DNA of 13,791 nt from DASUPK01 sp046732465 (GTDB lineage: Bacteria; Actinomycetota; Thermoleophilia; Solirubrobacterales; 70-9). Within the stretch, counting starts at the first letter, position 1. Every line of letters starts with the position of its first letter. The position numbers and the translations under genes were made by a program. The notes below the pieces were generated by a model. It was not told where the DNA came from and ran no database searches. It was given only the letters and a program-made list of their open reading frames with translations. The stretch covers positions 1-13,791 of the forward strand of contig JBKPND010000055.1 of the NCBI GenBank assembly GCA_046732465.1. The letters are read 5' to 3'. Positions 7,480 to 13,791 of the stretch are shown piece by piece.

Positions 7480-7509
7480 GCGCAACGCGAGCGGTGGACG
7501 TTCGTTGGC

Positions 7510-8112
7510 TCAGTCGCTCTCGACGAGCCGCCGTGTCGCCTGGCGTAGTGCGAGCTCGGGATCGACGCCGAGCTGGCGCGAGGCGGCGACCGCTTCCAGG
7601 AGCAGCGTTCCGATCAGCTGCTCTGCCTCCGCCCGCTCTGCGGGATCCGCTCCCGGTCCGCCCGGCTTGTCCTCCCCGGCCGAGCCCTCCGGGTCGACCC
7701 GCCGCAGCACCTTCCGCGCGTAGAGCAGGGCCGGCAGGTTCTCGGGCAGGTCAGCCAGCGGCTCTCGACGGCCGCCGCCCTCCACCTCGCGCTTGATCTC
7801 CTCCCACTGGGCCAGCACCTGACCGGCGGTCTCCAGATCGCGGTCCCCATAGACGTGGGGGTGGCGCCGGATCAGCTTCGCGGCGCACGACTCGGCGACC
7901 GCCGCGAGATCGCCCTCGCCCCGCTCCTCGAGCAGCAATGAGAGGAAGAGGACCTGAAAGAGGACGTCGCCGAGCTCGTCGACCATCGCCTCGGTGTCAT
8001 CACGATTCGCGGCGTCGGCCAGCTCGTAGGCCTCCTCGACCGTGTGCGGCACGATCGAGCGGGCGTCCTGCTCGCGGTCCCAGGGACACTCGCGGCGCAG
8101 CCGGCGGGTCAC
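7510..8112 (-). CDS. mazG: MazG-type nucleoside triphosphate pyrophosphohydrolase
   Basis: MazG enzymes hydrolyse NTPs to NMP and pyrophosphate in the cytosol, clearing aberrant nucleotides or tuning stress signals. From the GTG at 8112 the protein has 200 residues. CPWDREQ (9-15), the metal ligands EEAYE (26-30) and ELGD (46-49), and KLIRRHPHVYGD (79-90) are intact, so the first MazG domain looks active. The second half (about 126-197) aligns with the second domain of two-domain MazG (LPALLYARKVLRRV, then RQLGVDPELALRQATRR). It has lost the acidic ligands, with QLIGTLLL where EMGDLLF is usual. The start is uncertain: the family motif YLEALRHLDEVTRRL begins upstream of the GTG, and the only codon resembling a start there is ATA at 8157, overlapping the upstream stop. 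Confidence 0.88.
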   Translation of the reverse strand: MTRRLRRECPWDREQDARSIVPHTVEEAYELADAANRDDTEAMVDELGDVLFQVLFLSLLLEERGEGDLAAVAESCAAKLIRRHPHVYGDRDLETAGQVLAQWEEIKREVEGGGRREPLADLPENLPALLYARKVLRRVDPEGSAGEDKPGGPGADPAERAEAEQLIGTLLLEAVAASRQLGVDPELALRQATRRLVESD

Positions 8113-8153
8113 CTCATCGAGGTGCCGGAGTGCCTCGAGGTAACGCGGCTCCT

Positions 8154-9530
8154 CTATCCGCCCGTCAGGCCGGGAATCGAGATGCCGCCGCCCGGCGAGG
8201 TGCTCGTGCCCTCTCCCGCAGGATGGGGGCCCTGCGGCGCTCCGCCGGTGACGGGGAGGAAGGGCTTGAACGATCCGGGCGCGCCCGGGGTCGGGCCCGA
8301 GCCGGTGCACTGGAGCTGGCCCGGCTGGCCACCCGTAGCCGCGGAGCCCTCCTGGCAGCTGGCGAAGACCGGGGCCGGGCAGCCGGTGCCCTGGCCGCCG
8401 CCGGGCTGCTGGGCGACCTTGTCCGGGTCGCAGGTCGGGCCGCCGCCGTTGAAGTTGTCGCACCCCTGGACCAGGTAGTCGCTGCCGCACTGGGTCAGGT
8501 TGGTCCAGTAGTCACGGAAGTGCTGGCCGAAGGCCGTCAGCGCCTCCTGCTGCTGCTGGCTCTTGATCTGGGTCTTGATCTGGTCCGAGACCTTCGAGGG
8601 CGCCCCGCCCTGGGCGCTGCTGACGGTGTCGTCGAAGCCCTGGACGGACTCGGGCGTCGCCGTCTCGACCTGGAAGACGAAGTTCGCAGTGGAGGTGTGG
8701 ACCGGGCCCCGGAGCTCGTGTAGCGGCGCGCTGAAGATGTCGTCGTCGAGCGGCTGCTGGAAGGAGCCGGGCACGACATCCGTGCGCAGCCCGCCCTTGT
8801 CCTTCGAGGTGGGATCGGTCGAGTACTGGGCCGCCACCGTCTTCCAGTTCGCGGCCGACTGATCCGTGCGGAGCGCCTGGTAGGCGAGGTTGATCTGGTG
8901 GGCGTCGTTGTTCTGGATGATCCGGATCGTCCGCTTGGCAGGCTGTGTGAACTGCTGCTTGTTGGCGTTGTAGTAGTCGCGGGCGTCGCTGTCGGAGACC
9001 TCTCCGACGCTGTTCGAGATGTTCTCCTGGATCTTGTTCTGGATCAGCTGGAGCCGAGCCCGCTCCCGAACGTCCTGCTCGGTCAGGCCGGCCTGATCCC
9101 GCGCCTGCTCGTACTCCTGCTGGGTCTTGAACTGGGACCTGATCTGGTTGTAGGACTGCTCGACCTGGGTGTCCGTGAAGTCGAGCCCCTGCTTGTTCGC
9201 CTCTCCGACGATCCAGCCGATCTGCAGCGCGCTCTGCACCGCCTGGTCCTTGAGCTGCTTGTACTGCGGATCGCTCGGCTGCGGGACCTGTTGGAGGTTG
9301 TTCTGCTTCGCGGTCTGCAGCAGGAAGCGATCGAAGTTCGTCTTGCTGAGGTGCCCATCGTCGAAGAGGCCCGGAACGTCGACGGAGTCGTCGTCGATCA
9401 CCGCGACGTCGTCGGAGGGCACGCTCGGGTGTCCGATGCCGATGGCGGCCGCGACGATCACGACCATCAGCACCAGAGTGGCGCCGAAGAGGATCGCCAT
9501 ATTGCGCTTCGAGAAGAGTCCCCGGCTCAC
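8154..9530 (-). CDS. Membrane-anchored SurA/PrsA-like protein (parvulin-fold foldase or chaperone)
   Basis: This 458-residue protein has one N-terminal signal-anchor helix (11-33), a helical SurA_N-like chaperone region (about 60-195, with many Gln), and a parvulin-type domain at about 198-290. The last is recognisable by WKTVAAQYSTDPTSKDKGG (229-247) and IFSAPLHELRGPVHT (265-279). A second helical piece follows to about 345. The C-terminal 110 residues are Gly/Pro-rich with six cysteines (348, 357, 367, 384, 392, 408). The family helps exported proteins fold outside the membrane. The usual active-site histidines of parvulins (RHIL and a late GYHI) are absent here (RTIRII and ANFVFQVE), so holdase activity is more likely than catalysis. 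It starts with GTG, 38 bases after mfd. Confidence 0.85.
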   Translation of the reverse strand: MSRGLFSKRNMAILFGATLVLMVVIVAAAIGIGHPSVPSDDVAVIDDDSVDVPGLFDDGHLSKTNFDRFLLQTAKQNNLQQVPQPSDPQYKQLKDQAVQSALQIGWIVGEANKQGLDFTDTQVEQSYNQIRSQFKTQQEYEQARDQAGLTEQDVRERARLQLIQNKIQENISNSVGEVSDSDARDYYNANKQQFTQPAKRTIRIIQNNDAHQINLAYQALRTDQSAANWKTVAAQYSTDPTSKDKGGLRTDVVPGSFQQPLDDDIFSAPLHELRGPVHTSTANFVFQVETATPESVQGFDDTVSSAQGGAPSKVSDQIKTQIKSQQQQEALTAFGQHFRDYWTNLTQCGSDYLVQGCDNFNGGGPTCDPDKVAQQPGGGQGTGCPAPVFASCQEGSAATGGQPGQLQCTGSGPTPGAPGSFKPFLPVTGGAPQGPHPAGEGTSTSPGGGISIPGLTGG

Positions 9531-9568
9531 AGAGGCGGCAGCATAGCCATCCGCCCCTAAGAGGGTGC

Positions 9569-12877
<3,309 letters not shown>

Positions 12878-12901
12878 GTCTTCATCTGGGCACGACGAAC
12901 G

Positions 12902-12921
12902 CCCGGATCGGCCGATCCGGG
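12902..12921. promoter_or_regulatory. Perfect 20-bp palindrome between mfd and the VOC gene
   Basis: CCCGGATCGGCCGATCCGGG has no central spacer and ends 25 bases before the mfd start and 50 before the VOC start. A homodimeric regulator could bind it and control both divergent genes; this is inference. With no loop it is less suited to be a transcript hairpin. A perfect 20-mer palindrome is rarely met by chance in a window of this size even at high GC. Confidence 0.5.
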
Positions 12922-12958
12922 TCGCGCATTTCGAGCTTAGCTCCCGCCCATCACGGGG

Positions 12959-12964
12959 TAGGTT
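12959..12964 (+). promoter_or_regulatory. Possible -10 for a leaderless VOC transcript
   Basis: TAGGTT fits the TANNNT -10 pattern and ends 6 bases before the ATG at 12971. Transcription could therefore start at the A of the start codon, as in many actinobacterial leaderless genes. This would also explain the lack of a good ribosome site. No convincing -35 was found. Confidence 0.3.
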
Positions 12965-12970
12965 GCGGGC

Positions 12971-13363
12971 ATGCCGACGCGACGCGTGATCATCGACCAC
13001 CTGAAAATCGGCGCCTCCGATCTCGAGCGGAGCCGCCGCTTCTATGCGCAGGCGCTGGAGCCGCTCGGCTACCGAGACCTCGAGCCGTCGAGCGACGAGG
13101 ACCCGGGTCGCGAGGTCTCATTCGGCGTCGAGGGCGTCGACGACTTCGCCATCTCGGAGGAGTACGAGGTGGGCGGTCAGGTCCACATCGCCTTCGCCGC
13201 GGACACCAAGGAACAGGTCGATGACTTCCACGCCGCCGCACTCGCGGCCGGCGGGAAGCACAACGGCGCACCGGGTCCCCGGCCTAGGTACAGCGAGGGG
13301 TACTACGGCGCCTTCGTGCTCGATCCCGACGGCCACAACGTCGAGGCCGTCTTCCACGGCTAG
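12971..13363 (+). CDS. VOC-family protein (glyoxalase/bleomycin-resistance/dioxygenase fold)
   Basis: This 130-residue, one-domain VOC protein has two beta-alpha-beta-beta-beta modules. The usual metal ligands are visible: His10 in IDHLKIGASDLERS, His72 in VHIAFAAD, and Glu125 in HNVEAVFHG. The motif FVLDPDGHNVE (115-125) is typical of the family, and the length is normal. Members include lyases, dioxygenases and resistance proteins, and the substrate cannot be inferred here. It is transcribed away from mfd and stops 11 bases before the stop codon of the convergent Mur-ligase-like gene. Confidence 0.9.
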   Translation: MPTRRVIIDHLKIGASDLERSRRFYAQALEPLGYRDLEPSSDEDPGREVSFGVEGVDDFAISEEYEVGGQVHIAFAADTKEQVDDFHAAALAAGGKHNGAPGPRPRYSEGYYGAFVLDPDGHNVEAVFHG

Positions 13364-13378
13364 CCCGCTGTGGGCTAG
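13360..13378. terminator. Shared hairpin containing both stop codons of the convergent genes
   Basis: CTAGCCC (13360-13366) and GGGCTAG (13372-13378) form a 7-bp stem with loop GCTGT. The plus-strand TAG (13361-13363) and the minus-strand TAG (13377-13375) are both inside the arms, mirror-placed. It would fold in either transcript and so may end both, though no U-tract follows on either side. Confidence 0.5.
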
Positions 13379-13791
13379 AGCTCTCGCAGCAGCTCGCGCG
13401 CGACCTCGCGGTCATCGAAGGGCCCGCTGCCCCCGCGTGCGTCGTACGCCATGGTGGGCAGGCCGCCGCGACCGAGGATCGCCACCAGGTCACCCGCTTT
13501 GGCGAGTTCCAGTCCCCGGGCGATCGCGGCGCGCCGGTCGAGCGCGACCTCCAGCTCGCCGCAGTCGGCGTCGCGCGCCCCGATCAGAAGGCCCTCGAGG
13601 GCGACCAGCGGGGGCTCGCCCCGCATGCTCGAGCCGCAGAGGATCAGGTGATCCGCGCCCTCCCGAGCTGCCCGCCCGGTCTGCTCGCGGGTCGGCCGGT
13701 GGCTCCGGCCGATCGCCCCCATCACCGCGATCACCCGCCCGCCCCGCGGCTCGGTGAGGCCCCGTGCGGTCTCGAGCGCGCGGCTGACCGC
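13375..13791 (-). CDS. Mur-ligase-like protein, C-terminal part (ATP-dependent amide ligase family)
   Basis: The visible 138 residues, open at the right edge, match the C-terminal third of MurE-type ligases. They show GGRVIAVMGAIGRSHRPTREQ, where MurE has VFGCGGDRD..KRP; DRRAAIARGLELAKAGDLVAIL; and GPFDDREVARELL at the end. These enzymes join amino acids to UDP-linked or polyamide precursors using ATP. The meso-diaminopimelate motif DNPR is replaced (LCGSSMRGEPP), and GKGHE reads GRGGLP, so it is unlikely to be the standard MurE. A cell-wall or polyamide ligase of unknown substrate is the best reading. The ATP site and middle domain are outside the window. A GTG at 13734 is an internal codon, not the start. 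Confidence 0.75.
   Translation of the reverse strand, partial: AVSRALETARGLTEPRGGRVIAVMGAIGRSHRPTREQTGRAAREGADHLILCGSSMRGEPPLVALEGLLIGARDADCGELEVALDRRAAIARGLELAKAGDLVAILGRGGLPTMAYDARGGSGPFDDREVARELLREL

Noticed and set aside
8113..8490. Upstream extension of mazG to 8490
   Set aside because: It would lie out of frame inside the SurA-like gene and adds an Arg/Pro-rich stretch unlike any MazG N-terminus.
12878..13000. Upstream extension of mfd by 41 codons
   Set aside because: The added peptide is low in structure and crosses the palindrome, the candidate VOC promoter and the VOC start. Mfd homology begins at the ATG at 12877.

Overview
The window is high-GC and densely coded, with GTG starts, 4-bp start/stop overlaps and few clear Shine-Dalgarno sites. 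Gene content and order point to an actinobacterium. The collagen-like secreted protein, the Cys-tailed SurA-like protein and the large multi-membrane-span genes suggest the Thermoleophilia/Solirubrobacterales, but that placement is inference from style and was not checked by search.

Layout, following transcription on the minus strand from right to left: mfd (transcription-repair coupling factor); a membrane-anchored SurA/parvulin-type protein; mazG (NTP pyrophosphohydrolase); a secreted collagen-like protein; eno (enolase); a DivIC/FtsB septum protein; then three paralogous polytopic membrane proteins of probable GT-C glycosyltransferase type. The third of these runs off the left edge, and the three are joined by 4-bp ATGA/GTGA overlaps. 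To the right of mfd, a small VOC (glyoxalase-fold) gene is transcribed divergently on the plus strand. It converges on the end of a Mur-ligase-like gene that enters from the right edge.

The mfd - mazG - eno - divIC order is an old actinobacterial neighbourhood, known for example from Mycobacterium tuberculosis Rv1020-Rv1024. The SurA-like gene, the collagen-like gene and the membrane-protein trio look like lineage-specific additions. The shared theme is housekeeping (repair, nucleotide clean-up, glycolysis, division) next to envelope functions (secreted-protein folding, surface protein, probable lipid-linked sugar transfer, a Mur-ligase relative).

Non-coding signals include a perfect 20-bp palindrome in the mfd/VOC divergent region and three perfect tandem 11-mers upstream of the collagen-like gene. 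There is a 13-bp hairpin after that gene, a hairpin that contains both stop codons of the convergent pair, and an inverted repeat around a -10-like hexamer before the membrane trio. No tRNA, rRNA, CRISPR array, insertion sequence or phage gene was seen, and no stretch above 300 bases lacks a gene. Nothing here amounts to a clearly new defence or mobile system. The best leads are the membrane-protein trio, the non-coding repeats, and the family members that lack expected active-site residues (Mur ligase, parvulin, second MazG half).
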